Assembly: GCA_021399445.1 (NCBI GenBank)
Contig: JAJTUQ010000006.1
Location: 2,914,001 to 2,978,000, forward strand
Direction: 5' to 3'
DNA length: 64,000 nucleotides
Origin: Xylogone sp. PMI_703
Taxonomy: Eukaryota > Ascomycota > Leotiomycetes
Below the pieces are notes generated by a model. That model was not told where the DNA came from, made no database searches, and was given only the letters and a program-made list of their open reading frames with translations. The position numbers and the translations under genes were made by a program. This document shows positions 25,701 to 39,042 of the stretch, piece by piece. The first letter of the stretch is position 1. Every line of letters starts with the position of its first letter.

Positions 25701-28212
25701 AAGATTCTACTTAATAAAAATCGTAGAAAGAGACGAATGGATGACAGTATTTAGAATATATTATAGACTGTTCAAATATTTAGTCTTATTAATAAGACTT
25801 ACTAATTCATTTATAACATTCTAAAGGATAATAAATCATATATTTATATTATATCTAGATGTATTCGTTATAGTTTATATTAATGATATATTAATTTACT
25901 CCAGAATGTTAGAAGAACATAAAGGACATATAAAAAAGGTTTTACAAATTTTATTGGAAAACAACATATGATATTAACTATAGAAATACGAATTCCATAA
26001 AACAGAAGTGAACTTCTTAAAACATATTATGTTAGGAGAAAGATTTTGCATAGATCTACAGAAGATAGTTAACATAAGAAAATGGCCAGAACCCAAGAAT
26101 ATAAAAGACATACAGGTATTTAAAGGACTGTATAACTTCTACCGAAAATATGTCCATAAGTTCTCAGATATCACAGTACTACTAGACGAACTAACCAAGA
26201 AAGACCAAGAATTTAAGTTTGAAGTCAAAGAACAAGAAGTGTAGCAGAAACTTAAGGACTAGTTCAACGAAGAAAAGATCTTGGCGATATTCCAGACAGG
26301 ACTATTAACAAGGATCAAACAAATGTATCAAACGAAGCCTTAGGAGTAGCCTTAAGTTAATTATATCTTAACAGAAAATAGAGAATAATAACCTTTCATT
26401 CGAGAAAGTTCACCTTTGCGGAAAAGAATTATAATATTTACGATAAAGAATTATTAACTATAATAAACATATTCAAGACCTAGAGGATATACCTCTTAGG
26501 ATCAGTAATAAAAGTACTTACAGATTATTATAATCTGAAATATTTCACCAATATTAAGATCTTAAACGTTAAACAAGTTAAATAGTCAGAAGAACTTATA
26601 CAATATAAGTTCAAAATAAAGCATATCAAAAGAACCAAGAATATTAAAGTAGATATACTTAGTAAGAGACCAGACTACATAGAAAAGGCAGAACCAGAAG
26701 TCAAAGCCATCCTTAAGAAAGAAGAAAATAAAACATTAATATATAACTATTTAGTTCAAAAAGCTAAAGATTAAAAGTTTGACGTAAAATAAACAAAGAA
26801 AATAATTAAAGTTATTAAGTATGAAATCAAGGAGGCCAAGGTACCATTCCAGGAACCAGACCTAGACAACAAATAAGAAAAATCCATAAAAGAACCAAGA
26901 ATATAATTTTGTAATAAAAGAATCTATATACTGCAGTTCTTAACTAAGAAGTTTATCAAATATATACATAACTTATTATTATACAAACATCAAAGAATTA
27001 TAAAGATATACGAACTTCTTAGCCTAAAATTCTATATATCCAAGTTACAAAAAATAATATAAAAAGTCATCAAAGTATACAATACATACTATAAAACAAA
27101 GCCAACATAAAGAGTCATACACAGGTTATTACAACCGTTAGAAGTACCAAAAGAACCATAGGAATCAATAATGATAAACTTTATAATAAATTTATTATTG
27201 TTACTAAGAATAGACAACGAGGTCTACGACAAAGTACTAATAATAATGAATAGATTAACTAAGTATAAAGTCTTCATACCATGAAAAAGTATTTATACAA
27301 TAAAATAATTAACAAACATATTCATGAGTAAAGTATTTATAGTATTTAGATTTCCGAAAGAAATTATTTCTGACAGAGACAAACTATTTGTCTTGAAGTT
27401 TTGGCAAACATTCACGATAATAATGAAAACCAAAACTAAGATAATTATTAAAAGATAAACACAGACTGACAGAAGTACTGAAAAATTAATCTAAATACTT
27501 AAGTAATACTTCAGGACATATATTAATTATTTATAAAACAATTAAGTTAAACTATTACTAATAGTATAATATACATATAATAGAGCAAAATACAACAATA
27601 TACAAATGTCATTTCATTATATAAATTTCGGGAAAAAAATGAATATAATATATTTATGGAAAAAGATATTTAACATAATAATGTCAATAAAAGAAAAAAT
27701 CAAGCTCATCAAGGAAACACAGACAGTCATACAACAAAGCCTGGAAGAAGTCAGAGAAAAGATAAAGAAATATTATAACAAATAATATAAAATAGAATTT
27801 ATGTTTAAGAAAAAGGATAAAGTATACTTCTTACGAAAATTTATTAAAATTAAAAAACCAAGTGAATCACTGAATTTCAAAAAGATAAGATTATTAGAAA
27901 TTGACAAAGTATTAAGACAAGTAATATATAAGCTAAAACTACCTAAAGACATCAAAATATACTTAGTTTTCCATATTATTATACTAGAATTAGTATTACC
28001 AGAAACGTTAATAATCATATATTTAAAAACAGAAAACTTTAACCCAGAAAAAGAGTACAATGTAAAAAATGTAAAAAGACAAAGGATCTTCAGGAAAAAA
28101 GTTCAGTATCTGATCAAATGGAAAGAATACCTAAAGTCAGAAAATATTTAAGAATTAACAGAAGAACTCAAGAACATTTAACAGAAAATTCAAGAGTTTG
28201 AGGCTAGATACA

Positions 28213-28782
28213 TTAAACTAGATTATCTAACGTTAAGTCATTAGAATAAAAAAGTTAGCCAGAAATCCTAAGAAAGTTGTTAATCTAGGAATTTGAGAAA
28301 ACAAAATCATCCAAAGAAGTTATGACTACATGGTCAAAAGTTTCTTGCTCAGTGTATTCTTTCTCTTTGACAATATTTAGTTCTTTCAGACTATTTAAAC
28401 TTTTTCTTAACATTTCGGTATCTTAAGTCTTTAGTTGTTTCTGAAATGTACATAAATATATTTAACGAACAAAGGTCTCCTGTTCAGCCAAGGTTATAAC
28501 CTTCTCCTCGGCCTCTAGGTGAGTTTCCTCAGTCTTCAGTTTCTTTTATTCTTCGGGAAAAAGACTATAAACATTATACTTTATGTTATTACTTATAACA
28601 ATATACTCTGAATAACGCAAAGAATAAAAAGTAATGATATACTTTTTCTTTAAATATGTATAATAATTATATAAAAGTATTTTTACATTTTTGGATTTTA
28701 TTTATTCTGATAACTTTAATTTGTTTCTTCTTTTTTGCTCTTTTACTAATTCTTGATGTTCTAAAGGACGTTTAAGTAACAT
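28213..28782 (-). pseudogene. Antisense Zn2Cys6-pattern ORF of gypsy element 1 (degraded)
   Basis: The frame is 190 codons from ATG at 28780-28782 to TAA at 28213-28215, opposite gag-pol. It starts MLLKRPLEHQ and aligns with element 4 (MPLKRPIEQE), differing by one in-frame 6-nt gap. All six metal-ligand positions are Tyr with the spacing Y-X2-Y-X6-Y-X8-Y-X2-Y-X8-Y, as expected if every TGT/TGC became TAT/TAC. Internal stops such as the TAA after KLSE would be CAA in element 4. Its 3' end overlaps the end of sense pol by 113 bp. No product is expected from this copy. Confidence 0.65.
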
Positions 28783-28873
28783 GATAAAAAGAAAAGAAAA
28801 ATTGAAGAATAACGAGATTGTTCTTACCTTAAACTTTAAACTTCAGGATGAAGCTAAGTTAAAAGAGGGATAA

Positions 28874-29227
28874 TGTCACAAATTAGCTAAAATTACTAAA
28901 GGCTTGAGGCTCGGTAAATGAAATACTACATAGAGAACCTGACATAAGGACTAAAGTCATATAACATAGATCATTGGGATCATTAGGATTATTATGATAA
29001 TCCAAAGGATCCAGATGATTTAAAATAATTTATAATTTATATAAACTAAATAATTACTTAGATAAAAGTCTTGTGCTTAACTTATAATACAGATTATTAC
29101 TCATACAATTGTAATTATAATTATATACTGTATTATATTGATCCTTGAACTCTTACCAATCCCTTTATGACTTTAGTATATACCTATATACCCTATAAGA
29201 CCTGAGAAGAGATTTAGGTTTATAACA
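28874..29227 (+). repeat. 3' LTR of gypsy element 1
   Basis: It is 354 bp, preceded by the purine-rich tract AAAAGAGGGATAA. It differs from the 5' LTR mostly by transitions. Confidence 0.9.
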
Positions 29228-29725
29228 TTAATCAGATTATTTAATTACCTGAATCTGGTGTTATATATCATTATAGATTTAGTTTACTTAAAGATATACA
29301 ATTGTTGTTCTGCCTTATCTGTTTCATGAAAGTTATTAAAAACTCTTTTCAATTCTTTTTCAAAGTTATTAATAGATTTGAAAATATTGATAATATCCTG
29401 TTATCTATCTTTATATTTCAGTAAATATTTTTCTGTATTCTTAATATACAGAAAGATTTATTATAATATTTTATTGTTAAAGTAAAAAATTATCCAAATA
29501 ATTTTTTCGAAATTATTCTTGAATATTTACTTATATAAGGATAAGTAAAAGTAAACTTAAAATAAAAATATCTTTAATTTAATCTTTTTGCCATAATACT
29601 TCTTGATCTTTCTTAACTCAAGCTTCTTTTCCACGAAGCTAGATTACTAGTTCTAGTCTACTCCAGGAGCTAGGGATATTGATGATTCTCCGGCCATGGT
29701 ATTTTCGAGTTTCAGGTACTCAAAA

Positions 29726-30331
29726 TGTAATATTCTTATAAAAGTATAAGGTTATTTATCACTTAAATAATAAATAAAGATAAAAAGCAAAAGAATAACT
29801 TCATAAGACTTTTAGGGTAGTTATTATGAAATGCAGGTATACTGTAAATCAATTAAGTTAAACATAAAGTTCTTATCTATTATAAGTTTTATTTACTTAT
29901 ATAGAGAATGAATTTCCTTCGAGTCTTATGGATCTTATTGCTCTTCCTGGGATCCATAGGATCCATGGGACCCACTTATCTAATCCAGGTGCTTACTTAA
30001 TCGTTAGTACTAACTTTTTACACATATGAGTAAATTGTTAGTATAAGCAGAAAGGTAATATTATTTCTCTGATAATATTATTACTTAATTAGTACAACCA
30101 AAGGGTTAATACTATAATTTCGATAATATTATCCTGTAACTTGTACAACTCTTTTTATAGTACTAGTATTGAACTTGTACTATCTTTTCGTTAATATTAA
30201 TAATATGATAATATTAACGATACTATAACTAGGTCCTTGATAACTATCTTATCTTATACTTATTTAACTAAGGTGATAGTTATGGGGCCATATAACCAAG
30301 TCGCTTGTCACAACCCTGTGGGGTCGTGACA
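29726..30331 (-). repeat. 5' LTR of gypsy element 2
   Basis: It is 606 bp. It ends on the plus strand with CCCTGTGGGGTCGTGACA and is followed by the duplication ATACT. Confidence 0.85.
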
Positions 30332-30354
30332 ATACTTTATTTATCTAATAATAA

Positions 30355-30548
30355 TGTCGGTACACTCCTATAACGCGTGGCACGACGTAATACTGTAATT
30401 ACGGTATGCTAATTGCGTTATATTGGGAGATGGTTGTTGTTTCTACTACGTATGGCCGGAGGGGTTATATAGCTTACGGCTACGGCTCTCCTCCGGAATA
30501 GGTTTAGCTTACATGCACGTGATAGGCACGTGCTGGTATGAACTAACA
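30355..30548. mobile_element. Solo LTR-like insertion, 194 bp
   Basis: The ends are TGTCGGTACACTCC and GGTATGAACTAACA, with AATAA on both sides (30350-30354, 30549-30553). G+C is high with CG pairs intact, in sharp contrast to the Copia body around it. It differs from the other LTR families in the window. The duplication lies in a repetitive AAT context, so the boundaries are likely but not certain. Confidence 0.6.
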
Positions 30549-32287
30549 AATAATAATAATTCCGAAATATTATTAATTCTAATAATTTTGACCTTTTCTT
30601 TAATCTTGTATTTTACTTGAATTTTCTATGTTTTAAGCTTTTCGATTAAATATATTTTTATCTTTACAAAAATGTTCTAAATATAACAAATAATATTATC
30701 AATAATTTGAATAAAATATTAATCTTTATTTATTAATAATAAGAATAGTTTATATATATTCACATAAATTAATATAAGTTTTTTACTTTCTTATTCACTT
30801 AACATTTTATTGACATAATCCTTCATCTTAATAATATCACAAACTTCATAAAATTCTTTAGTTACAAATTTTCATATAAACTTACTCAAGGTGATAATCT
30901 TATGTAAATTACAGATTTTCTTTACCTCAAGATGAGTAAATCGTCTATATCATAAATTATAACATTATATAACTTTCTTTACTGACTGCAGTATTAATAT
31001 AAATAAAGTTTCAGTATTACTGCCAGAACTTTAATTTTCCTTGTTAAATAAGTTAAATCACGACTATTTCCTTTTTACTTTAATATTATTAACTAAAATC
31101 ATTTTCTTTAGTTCGTTCATGATAAAATTCACAATATACATTTCTTTATGTTATTTAACTTTAATATATTAATTCTTTTGATTCTTTCAAATAAAATATA
31201 TTATATATAAATCAAAAAAGTTATCAAAACCTTTTTCACAAATACATTGACTAAAAAGTAAATTAACTTTAAGATTCGGAATAAATAAAATATCAAACAA
31301 TAATATAATATTTTTATCCTTTAACTTTATTTCAGTAATCCCCTTCTTTTATACATACAACTTTTTACCTTTAACCTTTATCCTATGACATTTAATATTA
31401 GTCATTAGTTATTTAAAGAATTAAAGATTATCAGTCATATATAAAAAAACACTAATATCTACAATCCAGACAAAAAGTTTAACCTTATGTATTACTTCTT
31501 TCGATATTCTTATAACTTCGTCTTTCTCCTCGGATAAGTTATTAAAGCTTAACTCTATCTCTGATATTGAATTATATTCAGAAAAATAACCAGTAACATG
31601 ACTATAAGAATATTATCTTGACTTATTCCCTTTATAATAACTTTTGTCTTTATTCTTCTTTATTACCTTCTGAGAATATTATAATTTACTATCCTTGGAT
31701 TTGAGGTCAAGAACATATTTTCTTGTATTATATCTAAGTTTATAATATTTAATAAAATAATTCTTATTATATAAATAATATTTGACTTTTTTCTAATTAG
31801 ACAAACTGTTTTTATGTCTACTCCATTAACTTAAGCTTTTGTTCCTTTTATCTTATAATTTTTGTGTTCTTTTGTCTCAAGTGACGAATATTGTTAAATT
31901 AATAACTTTCTCTTTATGTCTTTAGAGAATATTAATCTTATTTATGATTTTAAGTATTAATTATATATTAATCATAATTATAATTATTGAATATTCTTCT
32001 AGAAATCTTACAAAAAAAAATTTAAATATTTATTTTATGTTAAAGTTATCCTTGAGTTTAAAGATTATTTTTATAACTCTCCTCCTTAACTCTTATACTC
32101 AGATTTATCCCTTTTTAATTATTATATTTTACTTTAACTTGAATAAAGTAAATTAAACCATTTTACTTTAAATAATATAAGATAATAACTTATTATACTT
32201 AAAATATAACTTTGTCTATACTAATTAAGCTTTAGACTCGTCATAGATTAATTCATTATCTATAACATCGATATAGATTAAAATCAT

Positions 32288-32893
32288 TATCACGACCCTG
32301 CAAGGTTATAACAAGCGACCTAAGTATAAAGCCTTTATAGCTGTCGCCTTAGTTAAATAAGTATAAGTTAAGATGGCTATCCGGGACTTAGTTATAGTAT
32401 TGTTAGTATTATCGCATTATTAGTACTAATGAAAAGATAGTACAAGTTCAACATTAGTATTATAAAAAGGGTTGTACAAGCTAAAGGATAGTATTATCGA
32501 AATTATAGTACTAACCCTTTGGTTGTACTAGCTAAGTAATAGTATTATCGAAGAAATAGTACTACTTTTCCGTTTATGCTAACAATTTGTTCGTATGTAT
32601 AAAAAGCTAATATTAGCAGTTAAGCGAGTACCTGGATTAGATAAACGGATTCCATGGATCCCATGAATCCCCAGGAGGATCGATGAGATTCATGGGACTC
32701 AAAGGAAATTCACTCTTTATATAAATAGATGAACTCACAGTAGATAAGAGCTTTGTGCTCAATTCAATTGATTTACAGTATACCTGCATTTCATAGTAAT
32801 TACTCTAAAGCCTTGTGAAGATATTCTCTTGCCCTTTACTTTCATCTATCATTTGAGTAATAGATAACTCCTTATCCTTGTAGGAACGTTACA
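32288..32893 (+). repeat. 5' LTR of gypsy element 3
   Basis: It is 606 bp; the terminal TGTCAC has become TATCAC. It ends GGAACGTTACA. Confidence 0.9.
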
Positions 32894-32903
32894 CTTTGAA
32901 CAC

Positions 32904-34239
32904 TTGAAACTCGAAGGTACTATAGCTAGAGACTCGTCTTTACAACAGAATCCTCAAGCCCTTGAGGCCAATCTTAATTCGATAATTAATTTCATTGAAA
33001 GAAAGCTAGACCTAGGAAAGATTAAAAGCTTCAGAGGAGACAGGTCTAAGCTGAAACTTTTCAAGTTCCGAATTTATCTATATTTGAACTTATATAAGGA
33101 TAAGTTTCAAAATGACTTTCAACGGATCATGTAGTTGTTTATTTACTTGGAAAGAGAAATGTTACAATGGACTTTGTCATATGTAAAGAACTTCGAGAAC
33201 TTCACCGAAAAGGATGAAGGAAGATAGTAGGACATCATCAACTTGTTTGTATCCTTCAAAAGCTTTAAAGAAGAAATGGAAAGAGTTTTCGGGGATCCTC
33301 ATGAAACAGACCGAGCAAAACAACAATTATACACCTTGAAACAGACTGGCTCTACTTCTGCCTATAACATTAAGTTCCGACAACTGAGCAATATGACCAG
33401 CTGGGAAAACAAAGCGTTGATGTTCTAGTATCGCCAAGGATTGAAGGAATCTGTTAAGGACAAATTGGCTCGTATCAGACCTCGCTTTAATACGTTTGTT
33501 AAATAGATAAGGAAGGCCGAGGAGATTGACAATTTTTAATACGAACAATACATAGAAAAGAAAGGAAGAATTCCTTACTTCTTACAGACAAATAAACGAA
33601 AGGGCCACGTCGATGATCGAGGGGACTCGATAGACTTCGATAGAATCACGGGAGGAAAAAGACAAAGTCCAAAGAACTGTAATAAAGGATCACCAAAAAA
33701 AAAAAACAAATATAACCTAACTCTTGAGTAATATAAAGAAAGGAGAAAAAAGAAACTTTGCTACAAGTGTAGATAAGCTGGACATACTGCCCGAGAATAC
33801 AGTAACAAAGACAAAAGAAAGCCAAAGGAGGCCAAGACTGTATCTATGATGTCCTCGGCCAAAGATAACGAATTTTATGGTTTAGGAGATATTTTATTGG
33901 TAGGATAGAGCAACTCTGACGAGTTATCAGAAAATGTTAAAGATTGGTCTATAGACCAGATCCTGCGAATTTTTCCTACGGAAGACCTTACAACAGAAGT
34001 TTATCATGATGCCAGGAGTACGATGTCTTCAGGAGTCTTTTCTCCTATTATCAGTGAGCTAGACATATTAGTGTTTGCCATGGAAGAAGTAGAACGACAA
34101 GGCTTGGAAATTGTTAACTCTGACAATTTCTCTCCAGAAGAATATTAGAACATTACTGATCTGCCAGATCTTTTCCTCTTAAGACAAATTGAGGAAGAAC
34201 TAATGATCCATGAAGAATTTCAAGACAGATTCCACTAAG
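32904..34239 (+). pseudogene. gag remnant of gypsy element 3
   Basis: It opens with MKLEGTIARDSSLQQNPQAL and runs through a capsid-like region (FGDPHETDRAKQQLYTLKQT near 33290-33350). A zinc-knuckle remnant lies near 33760-33800 (CYKCR, a stop, AGHTARE then Tyr in place of the last Cys). In-frame TAG/TAA codons interrupt it several times. The protein would coat and package element RNA if intact. Confidence 0.7.
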
Positions 34240-34939
34240 TCAGAATCAAAACAGACACTGGTGAATCAATGTTTAACACTGTGTTATAAGATTCTCCGAA
34301 AAAAAAGGAATATACTAAGATTTCATTAATGTATTTCTTATATACAATACTTAAAACATCAGAACTTAACTAAAAAATAACAAAAAAATCTTTTCGGAAA
34401 ATCTTCTAAAATTCCGAGCTCTTTAACCATATAAAGCAAGAAGATTTTATTGTTTAACCTTATTAAACAAATAAGTTACAAGTAGGTAAAAGAATAATAT
34501 TGGTTAAAACAGTTCTTCACCTTGACGAAAGTTATATAAAAACCTAAAGATTAATCAAAAGAAATATCCTTTGGGATATATTACTCTAGCGAGATGAACT
34601 TCTTTAGTATAGAATATGGAAATTAAGAACAGTAATTAAGGTCATATGGTCTAACTTCAAAAAAATTATTATCAGTGGATTATACCACGATGACCTAGTA
34701 CTTTACTCTTTGGGAGAAAATATAAGACTATCCCGACAAGACTCTCATACCTAGGTTATATATCATGAAGACCAAGAAAAAATGTACTAAGCCAAGAAAA
34801 AGACATGTCGAAAAACTACTTTTTATACAGAATATCGAGAATAATGTTATAATTATGGGATAGGCTATTATTATGAGTTTAACAATGAATGGATGCTCTC
34901 TAAGAGACGTGTCGACAACCTGTTCAATCTGAGAAAGCC

Positions 34940-37900
34940 CAGAGCAAAGAAAACATTACCTCAGATGACTCGAGAAGAAGAATTTAATATGGAATTTGTT
35001 TCTAATATGTTTATGGCTAACGAAAGAGAAACTATCTAGTTAAATGTTAAGTTTAGTAACGGAAACCTTAAAGCCTTAGTGGATTCGGGAAGCCAGATTA
35101 ACCTAATCTTGTTACGAGCTGCTAAAACAATAAATACACAGACTGAAGTCTATAATTGGCCCTTACGAATAGTCAATGGTTCATTAACAAAAAAAAGAGT
35201 ATTCGCCAGAACTAAACCTTTCATCATGAGGATTGAGAATTACTAAGAACAAATCTAGTTTAAGGTTTCCTTCTTTAAAAAGGAAAATATTATCCTAGGA
35301 CAGCCTTAGTTAAAGTTCTATGACCTAAACGTTAACTGGAAAACAAAGAAATTAACATTTAAATGTTATTATAGCACTGGACCAAAAGAATGACTCACAC
35401 AAAATGTTTTTGCTGTTGAACTTGCTCAGGATGATTTCTAGAATAAATTAGACACTCTCCCGGAAGAATATTAAGATTGTCGTAAATTGTTTACTCTATG
35501 ACCGAAAGACACAACTTTACCTTCACACAAAAAATGAGACCACGAAATCATTCTTCAAGAAGGTACAACCCCTTCATATGGACTCATTTATAGAACGAAT
35601 CCTGTCAGAGATAAAATCCTGAGGAAATGACTAAATGAACAGACTACGAAAAGCTTTTACCAGGAGTTAAGCTCTTTGTGGAAAACGCCATTGATATAAA
35701 CGCCAAAGCCAGACAATCCCCGGGGAAGACCATATAAAGATTACAGAAATTTAAACAATAAAACCATAAAAAACAGATATTTATTACTTCGTATTGACAG
35801 AATATAAAATATACTCATTGAAGCTAAATATTTCACGAAATTAAACTTCGCCGCAAAGTTTAACTTGATAAGAATCAAAAAAGGACATGAACAGTATATT
35901 ATTATTCGAACCAAGTATAGACTTTATGAGCCTTTGGTTATGCCTTTTGGTCTGACGAATACATTAGTAATTATACAAAAAGTAAACAATATGATCTTAA
36001 GACTGTATTTAGATCGTTTTATAATAATGTATTTGGATAATATCTTGATTTATTCTAAGACGTTAGAAGAACACAGACAGCATATTCGTACTATACTTAA
36101 GGCATTAATCAATAACGACATAAAGTATAAGTTAACTAAATGTTAATTTAATACGACAAAAGTGAAATTCCTAGGTAAAATAATTTCAGACAAAAAATTT
36201 TGAATAGACTCAGAGAAAGTAAAAGCCATTAAAGAATAACTTACTTTAAAGATAGTCAAGGAAGTCTAATAATTTAACAGACTTACTAATTACTATAGAT
36301 ATTATATAACAGTTTACTCGAAGATAGTTAGCCCGTTGACAAAATTAACGAAGAAAGATATACCTTTCGTTTGGGAAGAAAAACAAAAGAAAGCTTTTCA
36401 AGAGGTTAAAGATCAGTTCAACGAAGACTGAATACTGGCCTATACTGATCCCGAAAAACTATATTTACTAAAAACAGATACCTTAGGTAAGGTGTTAAAT
36501 AGAGTCTTGTCATAAAAGGATAACAAAGGACATTAAAGGCTAATAATCTTCTATTCTCGAAAGTTTATTTTAATAGAGTTAAACTATGATATCTACGAAA
36601 AGAAACTCTTGGCCATCGTAAATTACTATAAGTATTAGAAGGTTTACTTATGTAATATTAAACATTTATTCGAGATTTTATTAAATTACAAAAATCTAAT
36701 AATTTTTATGACTATTAAAGATCTCAACAATAAACAAGTGTACTAATACGAAATGTTAGCATAATACGATTTCAGGATTTGTTATATCCAAGGATCAGAG
36801 AATGCTAAGGCTAATACTCTGAGCAAACGATCAGATTATATAAAAAGAAGTTTTAAGCAAGAATTTACTATGTTTAAAAAAGAAAACAACACCTTATGTC
36901 TTAATTATATACAAATATTAATAGTTATATAGGTTATTGACGAAAAATGATTAGAAAAGATTAAGTTAATTATTACAGAAAAGAAAGAAATATCTAAAAA
37001 TCCTAAGGCCAGTTAGCTCAAAGATTAAGAATTTCTAGGCATTTGGCTGAAGGACAAAAAAGTATTCATCTTATCATTAATCACCCAGGAGTTTGTGAAA
37101 GAATAACACGAATTATTTATGTATGGTTATCAAGGAATTACAAAAACCAAGAACAGACTATAACAGGAATTCTTTATCTTCAAACTTCAGCAGGAAGTCA
37201 TTAAAGTCGTTAATAATTATAACATTTGTCATAGAACTAGAATATCAAGAAAGAAGTCTATAAAACAATTAATACTTCTTCAGATACCAGAAAAACCTTG
37301 GACTTCTATTTCATGGGATTTTATCATAGAATTATCTTTATCAAAAAGTATTAACGGACCGGATGAAGATTACTATGACTTAATTCTCACTATAGTCGAT
37401 AAACTTACGAAGTACTTTATCATGTTGTTATAGAAGAAAACATGGACAGCTGAGGATTTAACAGAAATCACGATTTCCAGGGTTATAGTAAACTATAACA
37501 TCTTAACAGAAATTATTTCGGACAGAGATAAGCTCTTTACGTCGAAATTCTAGGAAGTAATCTGTAAGAGATTAAGTATTAAAAGGAAAATCGTTATAAA
37601 GGGATAGGCTCAGACAAATAGTCAAACCAAGCAAGTAAACCAGATCATAAGAGCTTATCTTTGTTGTTACGTAAATTATAAACAGTCAAATTGGAAAGAT
37701 TTCTTATCAATGGCGTAATTAGTATATAATAGCACAAAGAGTAAAATTACTAAAGTTATATCTTTTTTTACGAATTATGACTATGAAGCCTAAACTTACT
37801 TTATAAAAGCGGAAATAAAAAACATTTCTAAGACAACTAAATAACGAGCAGACAAATTAGAAAAAATTCATAATCGTTTGAAGTATAATATCAAATTCGT

Positions 37901-38459
37901 ACAAGAATGTATGAAGAAATATTATAATCAAAAGTATAGTATAGAACTTGAGCTTGAAGAAGAGGATAAAGTTTATATCATCTGTAGATTTATTAAAACA
38001 ATAAGACCGAGCGATAAATTAGACTGAAAAAAGATTAGCTTATACAAAATCAAAAAGAAACTAGGAAATCTGACATATAAACTAGAATTCTTTAACATTA
38101 TACGAATACATCTAGTATTTTATGTAATCATACTAGAAAAAATATCACCTGGATCGTTGTCAGCTCCAGACTTAAAGTTAGAATGAGACCTAAATATGGA
38201 ATAGGAAGTCGAAGAAATCTTAGATGACAAGTTAATAAAGAACAAAAAACAATACTTGGTCAAATGGAAGGAATGGGAAGAGTACGGATGGTTAGATACC
38301 TGGGAACCAGAGAAACATTTTACTAACTTTAGTGAATTCTTGGAGGAGTACAAACGGGCGAAGTAAGCCAGGACGGATCGAATGGAACATCGGCATAAGC
38401 AAAGAAATCAGCGTCGGAGGGGAAGACCTCGAAAAGTTTTACTTCCGCCAGCTGAGTAA
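34940..38459 (+). pseudogene. pol remnant of gypsy element 3 (protease, RT, RNase H, integrase, chromodomain)
   Basis: The protease core is near 35060-35110 (ALVDSGSQINLI). Reverse transcriptase spans about 35640-36170, with the catalytic motif YLDN at 36030-36044 where active enzymes have YLDD. RNase H follows to about 36830. The integrase spans about 37000-37800 (YQGITKTKNRL; LILTIVDKLTKYFIML). A chromodomain lies at about 38215-38345 (KQYLVKWKEW; DTWEPEKHF). The first stop after it is TAA at 38364-38366. The same frame then continues through an AT-hook-like stretch (RRRGRPRK) to TAA at 38457-38459, and element 2 shows the same layout. The chromodomain would target integration to marked chromatin. 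Confidence 0.75.
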
Positions 38460-38952
38460 TTTCTGATTGTTATGGCGTTTCCTTTTCTTTCTCGAGCTTC
38501 TTTTTCTTCTCAACAGCATCCAGTTCGTCTAATGATTTCAGACCCCGACGAAGTATCTTAGCTGTGTGTGTCTTAAACATTTCACGCTGTTTGTTAAGGT
38601 GAAGAACTTTTGCTTAAGCCTCGATGACTTTCTGTTAGGTTTCTAACCACAAGGAGTTAACTTTCTTCTAATCCTCCGAAAGTTTTCGCTCTTCGTGACT
38701 AAGCATTTCCTAATCGGCAGCTAAAAGGCCATAAACATCACATTTCGTGTTGTTGCCTGCCTTAATACATTCTGAGTATTTCAACGAATCTGGAGTGACT
38801 TAACATGTTAGTTTTTTCTTTTTGTATTTACTATAAAAAGACATTTTGATCTCAGTATTTTCAACACGAACTGATAATTTTGGCAAAGCTTTCTTTTTTC
38901 GTTTCCGTACAGTTTTACTATAATTTTGTTCAAGTCTACGCTTAAGGGACAT
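38329..38952 (-). pseudogene. Antisense Zn2Cys6-pattern ORF of gypsy element 3 (partly degraded)
   Basis: The frame is 208 codons from ATG at 38950-38952 to TAA at 38329-38331, opposite pol. It starts MSLKRRLEQNY, followed by a basic stretch (VRKRKKK). Ligand positions 40, 43, 50, 59, 62 and 71 read Tyr, Tyr, Cys, Tyr, Cys, Cys in C-X2-C-X6-C-X8-C-X2-C-X8-C spacing. A Glu/Lys/Leu-rich, probably helical part follows, then an acidic/aromatic end (FPSDADFFAYADV). Several TAG/TAA codons fit RIP of CAG/CAA. It overlaps the C-terminal end of the sense chromodomain frame. Confidence 0.7.
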
Positions 38953-39042
38953 GATGGAAAAGAAGGAAGGTTTGGATTGTTATAAGATCTCCTACGTCTT
39001 AATTATAAGCTCTGGGACGAAGCTAAGCTAAAAAAGGGATAG

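Larger units (their letters stand above)
22385..29227 (+). mobile_element. Ty3/gypsy chromovirus-type element 1, plus strand, nested in element 2
   Basis: LTRs of 355 bp (22385-22739) and 354 bp (28874-29227) are flanked by TTAAT on both sides (22380-22384, 29228-29232). Total length is 6843 bp. The gag remnant has a knuckle with Cys-to-Tyr changes near 23680-23720 (CFKYYLFGYMTHEY). Pol follows: reverse transcriptase about 25440-26000 (VYINDILIY near 25876, in place of IDD), RNase H about 26000-26700, integrase about 26930-27750, and a chromodomain-like end near 28050-28150 (QYLIKWKEY). Sense pol reads to TGA at 28323-28325. Many in-frame stops fit C-to-T at CAA/CAG/CGA or G-to-A at TGG. It is the same family as element 4. 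Confidence 0.9.
16192..30331 (-). mobile_element. Ty3/gypsy chromovirus-type element 2, minus strand, containing element 1
   Basis: 606-bp LTRs lie at 29726-30331 (5' in the sense direction) and 16192-16797 (3'), with a 5-bp duplication ATACT at 16187-16191 and 30332-30336. Net length without element 1 and its duplication is about 7.29 kb. Minus-strand pol remnants include the reverse transcriptase core near 19785-19810 (MYLNNILIY in place of YLDD), with RNase H and integrase regions following toward 17500. Stops are frequent and look like CAA/CAG/TGG codons hit by RIP. It belongs to the same family as element 3 (32288-39648), with equal LTR length and similar LTR sequence. It was inserted in the Copia body and was itself hit in its 5' part by element 1. 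Confidence 0.85.
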
